Shown here one piece after another: positions 44,631-54,069 of a DNA stretch of 64,000 bases; positions within the stretch are counted from its first letter, which is position 1, and each line of letters starts with the position of its first letter. A program made the translations under genes and the position numbers. This DNA comes from Pseudomonas sp. Q1-7 (GTDB lineage: Bacteria; Pseudomonadota; Gammaproteobacteria; Pseudomonadales; Pseudomonadaceae): positions 3,922,501-3,986,500 of the forward strand of contig NZ_CP116304.1 in assembly GCF_028010285.1 (NCBI RefSeq), written 5' to 3'. Below the pieces are notes generated by a model. It saw only the letters and a program-made list of their open reading frames with translations. It ran no database searches and was not told where the DNA came from.

Positions 44631-46817
44631 ATGCGCCGCCTTCTGCTTTGCCTGCTGTTTTTCCCCCTTCTCTGCCTTGCCCAGCCCCAGCCCGAACCGC
44701 GCATCGGCCTGGTGCTGTCCGGTGGCGCCGCCCGTGGCCTGGCCCACATCGGCGTGCTCAAGGCGCTGGAGGAACAGGGCATCAAGGTCGACGCCATCGC
44801 CGGCACCAGCATGGGCGCGGTGATCGGCGGGCTCTACGCGGCCGGCTACCAGGTGGACGAACTGGAACGGATCGCCACCCACCTGGACTGGCAGCAGGCC
44901 CTGTCCGACGACCCGCCCCGCCAGGAAGTGCCCTTCCGCCGCAAACAGGACGACCGCGATTTCCTGGTCAAGCAGCGGTTGAGCTTTCGCGACGACGGCA
45001 GCCTCGGCCTGCCGCTCGGCGTGATCCAGGGCCAGAACCTCGCCCTGCTGCTGGAAAGCCTGCTGGTGCACACCAGCGACACCCGCGACTTCGACAGACT
45101 GGCCATCCCCTTCCGCGCCGTCGCCACCGACATCGCCACCGGCGAAAAGGTGGTGTTCCGCCGTGGCCACCTGCCCCAGGCGATCCGCGCCAGCATGTCG
45201 ATTCCCGCCGTGTTCGCGCCGGTGGAAGTCGGCGGCCGGCTGCTGGTGGATGGCGGCATGGTGGACAACATCCCGGTGGACGTGGCCCGCGACATGGGCG
45301 TCGACCGGGTCATAGTGGTGGACATCGGCACACCGCTGCGTTCGCGCAAGGAATTGACCACCGTGGTGGATGTGCTCAATCAGTCCGTCACCCTGATGAC
45401 CCGCAGCAACTCCGAGGCCCAGCTGGCGACCCTGGCGCCCAGTGATGTGCTGGTCCAGCCACCGCTGGCCGGCTACAGCGCCACCGACTTCGGCCATTCC
45501 CGAGAGATGATCGAGGCCGGTTACCGCGCCACCCGCATCCTCGCCGAACGCCTGGCCGGGTTGCGCCCGCCAGCCGGCGGCAGCGACCAGGTTCTCGACA
45601 GCGCGCGCCTGCCCAGCGAACGCACGCCGGTGATCCGCAGCCTCCTCATCGAGAACGACTCGAAGATCGGTGACGCGGTGATCCGCCGCTACATACGCCA
45701 GCCCCTGGGCGAGCCACTGGACCTGGACCGCCTGCAGAGCGACATGAGTACGCTGTACGGCCTGGATTACTTCGAGCAGGTGCAGTACCGGGTGGTCAAG
45801 CGCAAGGACGGCAATGCCCTGGTGATCAACGCGCGCGGCAAGCGTGCCGGTACGGACTACCTGCGTCTGGGCCTGAACCTCTCCGATGACATGCGCGGCG
45901 ACAGTGCCTTCAACCTGGGCGCCAGCTACCGCAAGAACGGCATCAACGAACTGGGCGCCGAGTGGCTGACGCGCCTGCAACTGGGCGACCACCAGGAGCT
46001 CTACAGCGAGTTCTACCAGCCCCTGGACGCCGGCTCACGCTACTTCGTCGCGCCCTACCTGCTCGGCGAGGCGCAGAACGTCGAGGCCATCCTCGACAAC
46101 GACCCCGTTGCCGAATACCGCCTGGAGCGCTACGGCTATGGCCTCAACCTGGGACGACAGATCGCCAACAACGGCGAAATCCGCCTGGGCATCGGCCAGG
46201 CCTGGGGCCAGGCCGACGTACGGGTCGGCGAGCGGGACCTGCCCAGCTTCGAGTTCACCGAAGGCTATTACGAGCTGAAGTACTCCTTCGACACCCTGGA
46301 TAACGTCGACTACCCGCACGAGGGTGAGGACATCAGCCTGACCCTGCGCGAGTACGACCCGACGCTGGGCTCGGACGATCGCTATCGACAATGGCAGTTC
46401 AGCCTGGACAAGGCGCTGGGCTCGGGCCCGAATACTTTCGTCCTCGGCGGGCGCTACGGCCGCACCCTGGACGACACCGACGTGATCACCTCCAGCTTCC
46501 TCCTGGGCGGCGCGCGCCAGCTTTCGGGCTTCCGCCAGGACTCCATCGCCGGCCAGAACGTCAGCCTGGCGCGGGCGGTCTACTACCGCCGCCTGACGCC
46601 CCGCGCCTTCCTGCCCCTGGACCTGCCCCTCTACCTCGGTGGCAGCCTGGAACGCGGCCGGGCCTGGAACAACGACAACAGCTTCGACAGCGGCTACATC
46701 AATGCCGCCAGCGTCTTCCTCAGCCTGGACACGCCCCTCGGGCCGTTGGACTTCGGCTTCGGCCTCAACGACGAAGCAGAACGGGCGCTCTACCTCAACC
46801 TCGGCCGGGTCTTCTGA
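44631..46817 (+). CDS. plpD: patatin-like phospholipase PlpD (type Vd autotransporter)
   Basis: 728 aa, the same length as P. aeruginosa PlpD. Signal peptide (about 1-17). Patatin phospholipase A1 domain (about 20-310): oxyanion loop SGGAARGLAHIG (30-41), nucleophile elbow GTSMG with Ser60, and catalytic Asp207 in LLVDGGMVDN, exactly the Ser60/Asp207 dyad of PlpD. A POTRA domain (about 325-400) and a 16-strand-type beta-barrel (about 405-728, ending NLGRVF) follow. A secreted lipase that hydrolyses phospholipids. A single gene with its own promoter. Confidence 0.94.
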   Translation: MRRLLLCLLFFPLLCLAQPQPEPRIGLVLSGGAARGLAHIGVLKALEEQGIKVDAIAGTSMGAVIGGLYAAGYQVDELERIATHLDWQQALSDDPPRQEVPFRRKQDDRDFLVKQRLSFRDDGSLGLPLGVIQGQNLALLLESLLVHTSDTRDFDRLAIPFRAVATDIATGEKVVFRRGHLPQAIRASMSIPAVFAPVEVGGRLLVDGGMVDNIPVDVARDMGVDRVIVVDIGTPLRSRKELTTVVDVLNQSVTLMTRSNSEAQLATLAPSDVLVQPPLAGYSATDFGHSREMIEAGYRATRILAERLAGLRPPAGGSDQVLDSARLPSERTPVIRSLLIENDSKIGDAVIRRYIRQPLGEPLDLDRLQSDMSTLYGLDYFEQVQYRVVKRKDGNALVINARGKRAGTDYLRLGLNLSDDMRGDSAFNLGASYRKNGINELGAEWLTRLQLGDHQELYSEFYQPLDAGSRYFVAPYLLGEAQNVEAILDNDPVAEYRLERYGYGLNLGRQIANNGEIRLGIGQAWGQADVRVGERDLPSFEFTEGYYELKYSFDTLDNVDYPHEGEDISLTLREYDPTLGSDDRYRQWQFSLDKALGSGPNTFVLGGRYGRTLDDTDVITSSFLLGGARQLSGFRQDSIAGQNVSLARAVYYRRLTPRAFLPLDLPLYLGGSLERGRAWNNDNSFDSGYINAASVFLSLDTPLGPLDFGFGLNDEAERALYLNLGRVF

Positions 46818-46841
46818 CGATGCGCGGACCCAACCATGATC

Positions 46842-46938
46842 GATGGGTTTCGCGGGCTCTACCCATCCTACAGATGGGGCGGCAGAGTCACCCGCAGGAT
46901 GGGTCGGGTGGCACTCCGCGAGCGAAGCGGAACCCATC
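46842..46938. repeat. dispersed intergenic element with imperfect terminal inverted repeats
   Basis: 97 bp between plpD and sbp. It opens with GATGGGTTTCGC and closes with GCGGAACCCATC, nearly exact inverted copies, with further ACCCATCC/GGATGGGT pairing inside. Such hairpin elements are common in pseudomonads; it may act as the plpD terminator. The nearby repeats at 48.98-49.43 kb have similar GGGT...AACCC ends. Confidence 0.6.
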
Positions 46939-46970
46939 AGCCAGGCGAGCCAGACAGGCATAACAAAATG

Positions 46971-47010
46971 CCTTTTAAGTATTAAAAGGATATATGCCGT
47001 TCCGTTATAG
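46971..47010 (+). promoter_or_regulatory. sbp promoter region with perfect inverted repeat
   Basis: Perfect inverted repeat CCTTTTAA-N3-TTAAAAGG (46971-46989), unusually AT-rich in this genome, followed by a -10 TTATAG (47005-47010) and the GTG at 47044. sbp is controlled by sulfur supply through the LysR-type activator CysB in related bacteria; the repeat is a candidate site, but CysB sites are poorly defined. Confidence 0.55.
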
Positions 47011-47043
47011 TCGAGCGCCCACCTCGCCCAGAAGGACCGCCCC

Positions 47044-48042
47044 GTGAAACGACTGTTTTCCGCTTCCCTCCTCGCCGCCGGCCTTTCCCTGGCCGGCGCC
47101 GTCCAGGCCGCACCGACCCTGCTCAACGTCTCGTACGACGTGATGCGTGACTTCTACAAGGACTACAACGCCGCCTTCCAGAAGCACTGGAAAGAGGAGA
47201 ACGACGAAAACATCACCCTGCAGATGTCCCACGGCGGCTCCAGCAAGCAGGCCCGCGCGGTGATCGACGGCCTGCCCGCCGATGTCATCACCATGAACCA
47301 GGCCACCGACATCAACGCCCTGGTCGACCACGGCGGCCTGGTACCGCAGGACTGGGCGACCCGCCTGCCGAACAACAGCGCGCCCTTCACCTCGGCCACG
47401 GTGTTCATCGTGCGCAAGGGCAACCCCAAGGGCCTGAAGGATTGGCCGGACCTGCTCAAGGAAGGCGTGCAGGTGGTGGTGCCCAACCCCAAGACCTCCG
47501 GCAACGGCCGCTACACCTACCTCTCCGCCTGGGGCTACGTGCTGAACAACGGCGGTGATGAGAACAAGGCCAGGGCGTTCGTCGGCAAGCTGTTCAAGCA
47601 GGCGCCGGTGCTGGATACCGGTGGCCGCGCCGCCACCACCACCTTCATCCAGAACCAGATCGGCGACGTGCTGGTCACCTTCGAGAACGAAGCCGAGATG
47701 ATCGCCCGCGAATTCGGACGCGGCGGTTTCGAGGTGGTCTACCCCAGCGTGTCTGCCGAGGCCGAGCCGCCGGTGGCGGTGGTCGACAAGGTGGTGGACA
47801 GGAAAGGCACCCGCGCCGCCGCCGAGGCCTACCTCAAGTACCTGTGGAGCGACGAGGGCCAGACCATCGCCGCCAACAATTACCTGCGTCCGCGCAACCC
47901 GGAAATCCTCGCCAAGTTCGCCGACCGCTTCCCCAAGGTGGAATTCCTCTCCGTGGAAAAGACCTTCGGCGACTGGCGTGAGGTGCAGAAGACCCACTTC
48001 AACGATGGCGGTGTCTTCGACCAGGTCTACACCGGGCAGTAA
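47044..48042 (+). CDS. sbp: periplasmic sulfate-binding protein Sbp
   Basis: 332 aa. Signal peptide (about 1-23, AGAVQA). Mature protein has LLNVSYDVMRDFYKDYN, QMSHGGSSKQARAVIDGL (sulfate-binding loop with Ser/Gly), PNPKTSGNGRYTYL (about 150-163) and DTGGRAATTTF, all typical of the sulfate/thiosulfate-binding family. It delivers sulfate to the CysTWA ABC transporter; no transporter genes are present here. GTG start after AAGGACC. Terminated by a strong hairpin at 48057-48082. Confidence 0.95.
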   Translation: MKRLFSASLLAAGLSLAGAVQAAPTLLNVSYDVMRDFYKDYNAAFQKHWKEENDENITLQMSHGGSSKQARAVIDGLPADVITMNQATDINALVDHGGLVPQDWATRLPNNSAPFTSATVFIVRKGNPKGLKDWPDLLKEGVQVVVPNPKTSGNGRYTYLSAWGYVLNNGGDENKARAFVGKLFKQAPVLDTGGRAATTTFIQNQIGDVLVTFENEAEMIAREFGRGGFEVVYPSVSAEAEPPVAVVDKVVDRKGTRAAAEAYLKYLWSDEGQTIAANNYLRPRNPEILAKFADRFPKVEFLSVEKTFGDWREVQKTHFNDGGVFDQVYTGQ

Positions 48043-48056
48043 GCGCCGGGCGTGAA

Positions 48057-48082
48057 AAAAGAGCGGCCTGGGCCGCTCTTTT
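48057..48082. terminator. terminator between sbp and the convergent membrane-protein gene
   Basis: 12-bp perfect stem AAAAGAGCGGCC/GGCCGCTCTTTT with a 2-nt loop, with A and T runs on both sides, so it works in both directions. It begins 15 bp after the sbp stop and ends 11 bp before the end of the opposite gene. Confidence 0.92.
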
Positions 48083-48092
48083 GTTTTTCAGG

Positions 48093-48758
48093 TCAGGACA
48101 TCGCCTGCCGACCAAGCTCGCGCCTGGCCGCGTCCGTGAGAATTCGCTGGCGCCGCTGGCCGGCCCAGGCCACCAACAGGCTCATGGCGACGTAGCCGGC
48201 GAGGATCAGCAGCGGGTAGACCACCATCAGTTCCGCTAGGCTGTACTTCCACGCCAACGGCCGTCCCACACCCAGCATCGCCGCGTAGAACCAGGACACC
48301 GCCGACACGGTACCGGCGAAGATCGCCAGGCTGCGCATACTCGGCTCCAGGCGCAGCAGCGTGCCAGTCTTGGCCAGCGCCGGCAGGATGCTCCGGTGCA
48401 GCAGAACACCATTCAGCGTCAGCAGGGAGACGATCAGTACCTTGGCCTGCAGCTTCGGGTTGAGCAGGTAGATCGCTCCCTTGCTGGCGACGTCCAGCAC
48501 GACGATCAGGATGCCGGTCACCCACAGGGCCTGCAGGGCCAGCGACACCGTGCGCTTGAGTTGCTCCAGGTGATGCGTGTCGGCAGGGCCCCCGTCCGTA
48601 CCCCGTAGCAATTGCCGCACCATGGCGAAATCGCTCGTCAGCACCAGGCCGACGGCCACGCAGCAAGCGATCAGGTGCGCGTAGACGACGACGAGGCGAA
48701 CCATTTCCTTGGTCGTGTCCTGCCCCAGAAGTGAATTGATCAGATGAAAGAATTCCAC
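48093..48758 (-). CDS. polytopic inner-membrane protein of unknown function
   Basis: 221 aa with about five to six membrane helices (near 25-45, 80-97, 105-125, 145-165 and 170-195), an arginine-rich C-terminal tail (WAGQRRQRIL). No catalytic motif recognised; possibly related to small DUF2214-type membrane proteins. The start at 48758 is the only ATG giving a hydrophobic first helix near the N-terminus. It is convergent with sbp, and a 682-bp gene-free region lies upstream. Confidence 0.7.
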   Translation of the reverse strand: MEFFHLINSLLGQDTTKEMVRLVVVYAHLIACCVAVGLVLTSDFAMVRQLLRGTDGGPADTHHLEQLKRTVSLALQALWVTGILIVVLDVASKGAIYLLNPKLQAKVLIVSLLTLNGVLLHRSILPALAKTGTLLRLEPSMRSLAIFAGTVSAVSWFYAAMLGVGRPLAWKYSLAELMVVYPLLILAGYVAMSLLVAWAGQRRQRILTDAARRELGRQAMS

Positions 48759-48980
48759 GATTTATCTCGTTCGAAATGGCCGTACGGAACGGGAGCCAGG
48801 CAGCGGGTTCTACCCCGCCCGGCGCCAGCAGGTTGACGCCAGAAAGCATGAGGAAGCTGTGTTTCAGTTGCCAGGGGACTGGTCCGATTCCGGGGGATCG
48901 CCGACGAAAGGCAAAGTGAAACGGCGATGAGACAAATGGCCGGTTGCCGCCGACGGTTCGGTATCCGTGGCGGTGCATCC

Positions 48981-49430
48981 ATCCGCGAGGCACGCCGTAG
49001 GTTGGGTAGAGGAACGAAACCCAACGAATCTCGGGCCGGCAGCGCCGCGTTGGGCCTCGCTGGGCTCGGACCAACGTGGCCCGCACCCACCTACTGACTG
49101 GGCTCCCCGCAGGGGGTTGTCCGTGCACGACCCCGTGGAGCGAATTCATCTGCGAGGCATGCCGTAGGTTGGGTAGAGGAACGAAACCCAACGAATCTCG
49201 GGCCCGGCAGCGCCGCGTTGGGCCTCGCTGGGCTCGGACCAACGAGGCCCGCACCCACCTACTGACTGGGCTCCCCGCAGGGGGTTGTCCGTGCACGGCC
49301 CCGTGGAGCGAATTCATCCGCGAGGCATGCCGTAGGTTGGGTAGAGGAACGAAACCCAACGATCCTCGGACCGGCAGCGCCGCGTTGGGCCTCGCTGGGC
49401 TCGGACGCCCTGCCCCCAACCCGCAGGCCC
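48981..49430. repeat. tandem repeat of ~168 bp, about 2.6 units
   Basis: The core CGTAGGTTGGGTAGAGGAAC occurs at 48996, 49163 and 49331, i.e. with a 167-168 bp period. Each unit holds an inverted repeat GTTGGGT...ACCCAAC and then a GCCGCGTTGGGCC stretch; units differ by only a few bases. Within 48759-49440 no gene is credible. The first 220 bp of that gap holds no repeat I can see and probably the promoter of the membrane-protein gene. Confidence 0.85.
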
Positions 49431-49440
49431 GTCCGAAAAG

Positions 49441-49875
49441 TTACTGGAAGCGCCGCCCCAGTCCTGCCGGCACACCGCTGGCGTCGGTAGGCAACCAGGG
49501 GCCCTGCGGGCCGTTGGAGTAGCTCCAGCCGTTGTTCCAGCGGTAATAGACGCGCTCGCGGTAGAACACATTGCGTTCGCCTTCGAGGACGTAGACACCG
49601 AGGCCGGTATCCCAATAGCAGTTACCACCGGGCGGCGGAGCGAAGCGCGGGTGAGCCTTCAACCGCGGCGCCTGCTTCGGTGGCTGCGGCTGGGCGGGCG
49701 GCAAGGGGCGGTTCTGCGGCAGGGACTGGGCCGCCGGCGGCTTGCGGGAAGGTTCCCAGTCGGGTTCCTGATAGGGGCCCTGGCCGGCGCAGCCGGCGAG
49801 GGTCAGGACGAGGCAGATCAGGGGCAGGCCGAAGCGGGTGTTCGGCGCTGAGGGAAGCGTGCTGTGGGTGGTCAT
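49441..49875 (-). CDS. proline-rich lipoprotein encoded after ccmI
   Basis: 144 aa precursor. Signal peptide with lipobox TLAGC (lipid Cys at about residue 29), a Pro/Gln/Lys-rich linker (about 35-75, [13 protein letters not shown]), and a C-terminal aromatic part ([23 protein letters not shown], split by wording) of about 60 residues. The ATG overlaps the ccmI stop (ATGA), so it is coupled to the cytochrome c maturation operon. Function unknown; a role in periplasmic assembly would be guesswork. Confidence 0.75.
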   Translation of the reverse strand: MTTHSTLPSAPNTRFGLPLICLVLTLAGCAGQGPYQEPDWEPSRKPPAAQSLPQNRPLPPAQPQPPKQAPRLKAHPRFAPPPGGNCYWDTGLGVYVLEGERNVFYRERVYYRWNNGWSYSNGPQGPWLPTDASGVPAGLGRRFQ

Positions 49876-51077
49876 TTCTTGTCCGGGCTGTCGATGGTCA
49901 GTCGTTGGATATCCGACGTACCGGTAGACAGCGGCGAACTGCTTCCTATCCATTCACCCGAAGTCGCATTGCCACTACGGGAAATCCGGGCGACCAACTG
50001 CACCTGCGGGAAGTTGGAGAGCTTGAGCTGCGGCATCATGGCGTCCGCATCGCTCAGGCTGACTTCAACCGGCAGGTCGGCCACCGTCAGGCGCTTGACC
50101 GCCAGGGGCATGGGCGGGCCGGACGTGGCGCGGGCGAAGATGAACACACTGTCGCCGGGTTGCACCTTGTCCTTCAGCGCGGCGGCCAGGTCCACGCGGA
50201 CCTTGAGCTGGGCACCGGCCGGCGCGGCCGCGGGTTCCTCGACGGCCACGCCGCTGGCCTTGAGGCGCTCGCGGGCCTTGTCGATGCCGCCCTGCAGGGC
50301 GCCACGGGAGGGGTCGTCGACCGGCAGTTGGCCGATCAGGCGTTCCCAGTAGCCAATGGCGTCCTGGTAGCGGCCTTCCTCGAAGCCGGCGATTCCCAGC
50401 AGGCCGAGGCTGGTGATCTCGTTGGGATCGGCCTTCAGCGCCTCTTCGGTCAGGGCCTTGACCTCGGGGGTCAGCGTCTTCTGGCTGGCGAAGTACAGCG
50501 CCTGGGCCCACTGGCCCAGCAATTCGGGCTCGCGACCGCCGCGCTTGACCGCCTGTTCGTAGGCACGGGCGGCGTCGGCGGCACGGTCCTGGGCCATGTA
50601 GGTGCGGCCAAGGAAGTACCAGCCTTCGGCGGATTCCGGCTGCGCCTCCACCACGCGCTCCAAACGCGAAGTCATCTCCTCGATGCTGCGCGGCTGTTCG
50701 CGCAGCTCGCGGGCCAGCTCCACCTTGTCGCTGGCGCCCCAGTGCAGGTAGAGGCCGAAGCCCAGCAGCGGCACCAGGACGGCGGCCAGCAGCGGCAGGG
50801 CCTTGCCCAGGCGGGAGGAGCGGCCGTTGTCGGCGCCTTCGGTGTCGGCCAGCAGTTCACGGGCGGCCTCGGCGCGACCGGCCTCGAACTGTTCGACGTT
50901 CAGGGTGCCGGAGTCGCGCTGGGTCTCCAGCTCGTCCAGGCGCTCCTGGTAGAGGGCGACGTTGAGGGAGGTGCGGTCTTCCTCGGCCTGGGCCTTGCGA
51001 CCACGCAGCACGGGGATCAGCAGGAAGGCCAGGGCGACCAGCAGGAGCAGGCCGGCGGCGAGCCAGAAATCGATCAT
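49872..51077 (-). CDS. ccmI: cytochrome c maturation protein CcmI (CycH)
   Basis: 401 aa. Two N-terminal membrane helices (about 5-22 and 90-112) and an intervening [17 protein letters not shown]; the periplasmic part has TPR repeats (about 130-260, [20 protein letters not shown], then [22 protein letters not shown], split by wording) and a C-terminal apocytochrome-interacting domain. It binds apocytochrome c and hands it to CcmFH. Overlaps ccmH by 4 bp. Confidence 0.94.
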   Translation of the reverse strand: MIDFWLAAGLLLLVALAFLLIPVLRGRKAQAEEDRTSLNVALYQERLDELETQRDSGTLNVEQFEAGRAEAARELLADTEGADNGRSSRLGKALPLLAAVLVPLLGFGLYLHWGASDKVELARELREQPRSIEEMTSRLERVVEAQPESAEGWYFLGRTYMAQDRAADAARAYEQAVKRGGREPELLGQWAQALYFASQKTLTPEVKALTEEALKADPNEITSLGLLGIAGFEEGRYQDAIGYWERLIGQLPVDDPSRGALQGGIDKARERLKASGVAVEEPAAAPAGAQLKVRVDLAAALKDKVQPGDSVFIFARATSGPPMPLAVKRLTVADLPVEVSLSDADAMMPQLKLSNFPQVQLVARISRSGNATSGEWIGSSSPLSTGTSDIQRLTIDSPDKK

Positions 51078-51562
51078 GAGTCTTTCTTGTCCTGGTTCTC
51101 GGAATTCAGCAGGGCGTCGAGGCGGGCCTGCTCATCGGCGGAAAGCAGTACCCGGGCCGGGCTGTTCTCCACCCGGCGACGGCGTACGACGATGATGCCC
51201 AGCACTACCAGGCCGCCCACCAGCAGGCCGGCGGGACCGTACCAGAGCAGCAGGGTGCGGGCGTTGACCGGCGGTTTGTAGCGCACGAAGTCGCCGTAGC
51301 GAGCCACCAGGTAGTCGACGATCTCGTCGTTGCTCTTGCCCTCTTCCAGCATGCGGAAGATTTCCCGGCGCAGGTCGGTGGCGATCGGCGCATTGGAGTC
51401 GGCGATGTTCTGGTTCTGGCACTTCGGGCAGCGCAGTTCTTCGGTAAGGGTGCGGAAGCGCTCGCGCTCGGCCTCGTCCCTGAACTGGTAGGTGTCGATG
51501 GCGGCCCCGGCGACGCCGGTCAGGGCCAGGCCCAGCAGGGCGGCGGCGATCAGGCGCTTCAT
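51074..51562 (-). CDS. ccmH: cytochrome c maturation protein CcmH
   Basis: 162 aa. Signal peptide (about 1-24); thioredoxin-like [16 protein letters not shown] (redox pair C-P-K-C, about 48-63) with the three-helix bundle; then a C-terminal membrane helix (about 105-130) and a basic cytoplasmic end. It reduces the apocytochrome CXXCH cysteines. Start at 51562, overlapping ccmG (ATGA). Confidence 0.95.
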   Translation of the reverse strand: MKRLIAAALLGLALTGVAGAAIDTYQFRDEAERERFRTLTEELRCPKCQNQNIADSNAPIATDLRREIFRMLEEGKSNDEIVDYLVARYGDFVRYKPPVNARTLLLWYGPAGLLVGGLVVLGIIVVRRRRVENSPARVLLSADEQARLDALLNSENQDKKDS

Positions 51563-52095
51563 TTGCCCGCCTCGTCTTCCAGGGATTGGTAGAGCGGCGC
51601 CAGTTGCTCGCGCCAGACGACTTCGTCGATCACGCCGACGTACTTGTGGCGGATGATGCCGTCCTTGTCGATCAGGAAGGTCTCCGGCGCGCCGTAGACG
51701 CCCAGGTCCAGGCCGAGGCTGCCCTGCTCGTCGCGGATGTCCAGCTGGTAAGGGTTGTGGAACTCCTTCAGCCATTTCAGCGCAGCGGCGTTGTCATCCT
51801 TGTAGTTGACGCCGTAGATGTTCACGCCCATCTGCGCCAGCTTGTTCAGCACCGGGTGCTCCACGCGGCAGGACACGCACCAGGTGCCCCAGACGTTGAC
51901 CAGCGCCGGCTTGCCCTTGAGGTCGGCCTCGGTGAGGGTGCGGTCGCCGCTGACGCTGGGCAGGGAAAAGGCCGGGAACGGCTTGTCGATCAGGGCCGAG
52001 GGCAGCTCGGCCGGATCGAGGAACAGGCCACGGTAGAGGAATACCGCGATGGCCAGGAAGCCCAGCAGGGGCAGGACGAGGATCAGACGCTTCAT
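51559..52095 (-). CDS. ccmG: thiol:disulfide interchange protein CcmG (DsbE)
   Basis: 178 aa. N-terminal membrane anchor (about 5-22), then a thioredoxin fold with the redox motif WGTWCVSCRVEHP (about 69-81, CVSC) and GVYGAPETFLIDKDGIIRHKYVG with the cis-Pro. It keeps CcmH and apocytochrome reduced in the periplasm. Overlaps ccmF and ccmH by 4 bp each. Confidence 0.96.
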   Translation of the reverse strand: MKRLILVLPLLGFLAIAVFLYRGLFLDPAELPSALIDKPFPAFSLPSVSGDRTLTEADLKGKPALVNVWGTWCVSCRVEHPVLNKLAQMGVNIYGVNYKDDNAAALKWLKEFHNPYQLDIRDEQGSLGLDLGVYGAPETFLIDKDGIIRHKYVGVIDEVVWREQLAPLYQSLEDEAGK

Positions 52096-54065
52096 GCTTG
52101 TGCTCCAGCCATGCCCAGCGCCTCGCGGACGCGGGTCTTCACCTTCACCCGGTAGCGCCGGTCGAAGGCCGCCAGCAGGCCACCGAAGCCCATCAGCAGG
52201 CCGCCAAGCCAGATCCAGCGGACGAAGGGTTTCACATGCACACGTACCGCCCAGGCGCCGTTATCCAGCGGCTCGCCAAGGGCGACGTAGAGGTCGCGGG
52301 TCAAGCCAGCGTGAATACCGGCCTCGGTCATCACCGATTGCTGCACGGTGTAGAGTCGTTTCTCCGGGTGCAGCACGGTGACCTGCTGGTCGCCGTCGAA
52401 GACCACCACTGTGCCCTTGTCGGAGGTGAAGTTCGGACCTTCGTGATGGGCCGCGCCCTCGAAGTGGAAGCGGTAGCCGCCCAGTTCCACCGACTCGCCC
52501 GGCGCCAGGCGCAGGTCACGCTCGGCGCTGTACTGGCTGGAAAGCACCACGCCCAGGGCGCAGACGGCGATGCCGGCATGGGCCAGTTGCATGCCCCAGT
52601 AGCTGCGCGTGAGACCGGCGGAGCCCTTGAGCAGGCCCTTGTGGCGGGTCTTGTCGATCAGGTCGCGGACACCGGCCAGTACCACCCAGGCGGACAGTGC
52701 GCCCACCGCCAGCACCGCCCAATGGAAGTCGCCGAGGAAGACGGCGGCCAGCACGCCGAGCACCAGGCTGCCGATCAGCACCGGACCGAGCATACCCAGC
52801 AGCCACTTCAGCGGGGTGTCCTTCCAGCGCACCAGCACGCCCGCGGCCAAGGCCAGCATGAGAATGCCCATCAGTGGCAGGAACAGCGCATTGAAGTACG
52901 GCGGGCCCACCGACAGCTTGGCGCCGGTCAGGGCGTCCAGCACCAGCGGATAGAGGGTGCCCAGCAGGATCATCGAAGCGGCCACCACCAGCACCAGGTT
53001 GTTCACCAGCAGCAGGGTCTCGCGGGACCAGAGGGCGAAGCCCACCTGGCTCTTCACCACCGGCGCGCGCACGGCGAACAACGCCAGCGAACCGCCCACC
53101 ACCAGCAGCAGGAAGGCAAGGATGAAAACGCCGCGCTCCGGATCGGAGGCGAAGGCGTGCACCGAGGTCAGCACGCCGGAACGCACCAGGAAGGTACCCA
53201 GCAGGCTCAGGGAGAAGGCCGCGATGGCCAGCAGCACGGTCCAGCTCTTGAACACGCCGCGTTTTTCCGTCACCGCCAGGGAGTGGATCAGCGCGGTGCC
53301 CACCAGCCAGGGCATGAAGGAGGCGTTTTCCACCGGGTCCCAGAACCACCAGCCGCCCCAGCCCAGCTCGTAGTAGGCCCACCAGGAGCCGAGCACGATG
53401 CCGATGCCGAGGAAGGCCCAGGCGATGATGGTCCACGGACGCGACCAGCGCGCCCAGGCAGCGTCGAGGCGGCCGCCGAGCAGCGCGGCGATGGCGAAGG
53501 CGAAGGCCACCGAGAAGCCCACGTAGCCCATGTAGAGCATCGGCGGGTGGACGATCAGGCCGAAGTCCTGCAGCAGCGGGTTGAGGTCGTTGCCGTCCGC
53601 CGGCATGTTCGGCAGCAGGCGGTTGAAGGGGTTGGAGGTGATGATCAGGAACAGCAGGAAGCCGATGCTGATCATCCCCATCACCGCCAGCACGCGGGCC
53701 AGCATCACTTCCGGCAGTTGGCGGGAGAACACCGACACGGCAAAGGTCCAGCCGCCGAGGATCAGCGCCCAGAGCAGCAGCGAGCCTTCGTGAGCGCCCC
53801 ACACGGCGCTGAACTTGTAATACCAGGGCAGCGCGCTGTTGGAGTTGCTGGCAACGTAGGCGACGGAGAAGTCGTCCACCATGAAGGCGTAGGTCAGGCA
53901 GGCGAAGGCAAAGGTGAGGAAGGCGAACTGCCCCCAGGCGGCCGGCTGAGCCAGGCTCATCCACTGGCGGTCACCGCGCCAGGCGCCGATCAGCGGCAGG
54001 GTCGCCTGCACCACAGCCATGCACAGGGCGAGAATCAGGGCCAGGTGGCCGAGTTCGGGAATCAT
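52092..54065 (-). CDS. ccmF: cytochrome c-type biogenesis protein CcmF
   Basis: 657 aa, about 15 membrane helices. The tryptophan-rich WWD domain reads ELGWGGWWFWDPVENASFMP (about 230-249), with conserved heme-binding histidines around it. Forms the heme ligase with CcmH. ATG 54065 was chosen; upstream codons to 54182 are inside ccmE. Starts 4 bp after the ccmE stop. Confidence 0.97.
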   Translation of the reverse strand: MIPELGHLALILALCMAVVQATLPLIGAWRGDRQWMSLAQPAAWGQFAFLTFAFACLTYAFMVDDFSVAYVASNSNSALPWYYKFSAVWGAHEGSLLLWALILGGWTFAVSVFSRQLPEVMLARVLAVMGMISIGFLLFLIITSNPFNRLLPNMPADGNDLNPLLQDFGLIVHPPMLYMGYVGFSVAFAFAIAALLGGRLDAAWARWSRPWTIIAWAFLGIGIVLGSWWAYYELGWGGWWFWDPVENASFMPWLVGTALIHSLAVTEKRGVFKSWTVLLAIAAFSLSLLGTFLVRSGVLTSVHAFASDPERGVFILAFLLLVVGGSLALFAVRAPVVKSQVGFALWSRETLLLVNNLVLVVAASMILLGTLYPLVLDALTGAKLSVGPPYFNALFLPLMGILMLALAAGVLVRWKDTPLKWLLGMLGPVLIGSLVLGVLAAVFLGDFHWAVLAVGALSAWVVLAGVRDLIDKTRHKGLLKGSAGLTRSYWGMQLAHAGIAVCALGVVLSSQYSAERDLRLAPGESVELGGYRFHFEGAAHHEGPNFTSDKGTVVVFDGDQQVTVLHPEKRLYTVQQSVMTEAGIHAGLTRDLYVALGEPLDNGAWAVRVHVKPFVRWIWLGGLLMGFGGLLAAFDRRYRVKVKTRVREALGMAGAQA

Positions 54066-54069
54066 CGGA

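Noticed and set aside
48981-49430. possible CRISPR array or coding open frames in the tandem repeat
   Set aside because: Units are directly tandem without spacers; open frames there (both strands) are repeats of the same low-quality sequence without ribosome sites.
49076-49522. plus-strand 148-aa frame across the tandem repeat
   Set aside because: It runs through repeat units and into the antisense of the lipoprotein gene; no coding evidence.
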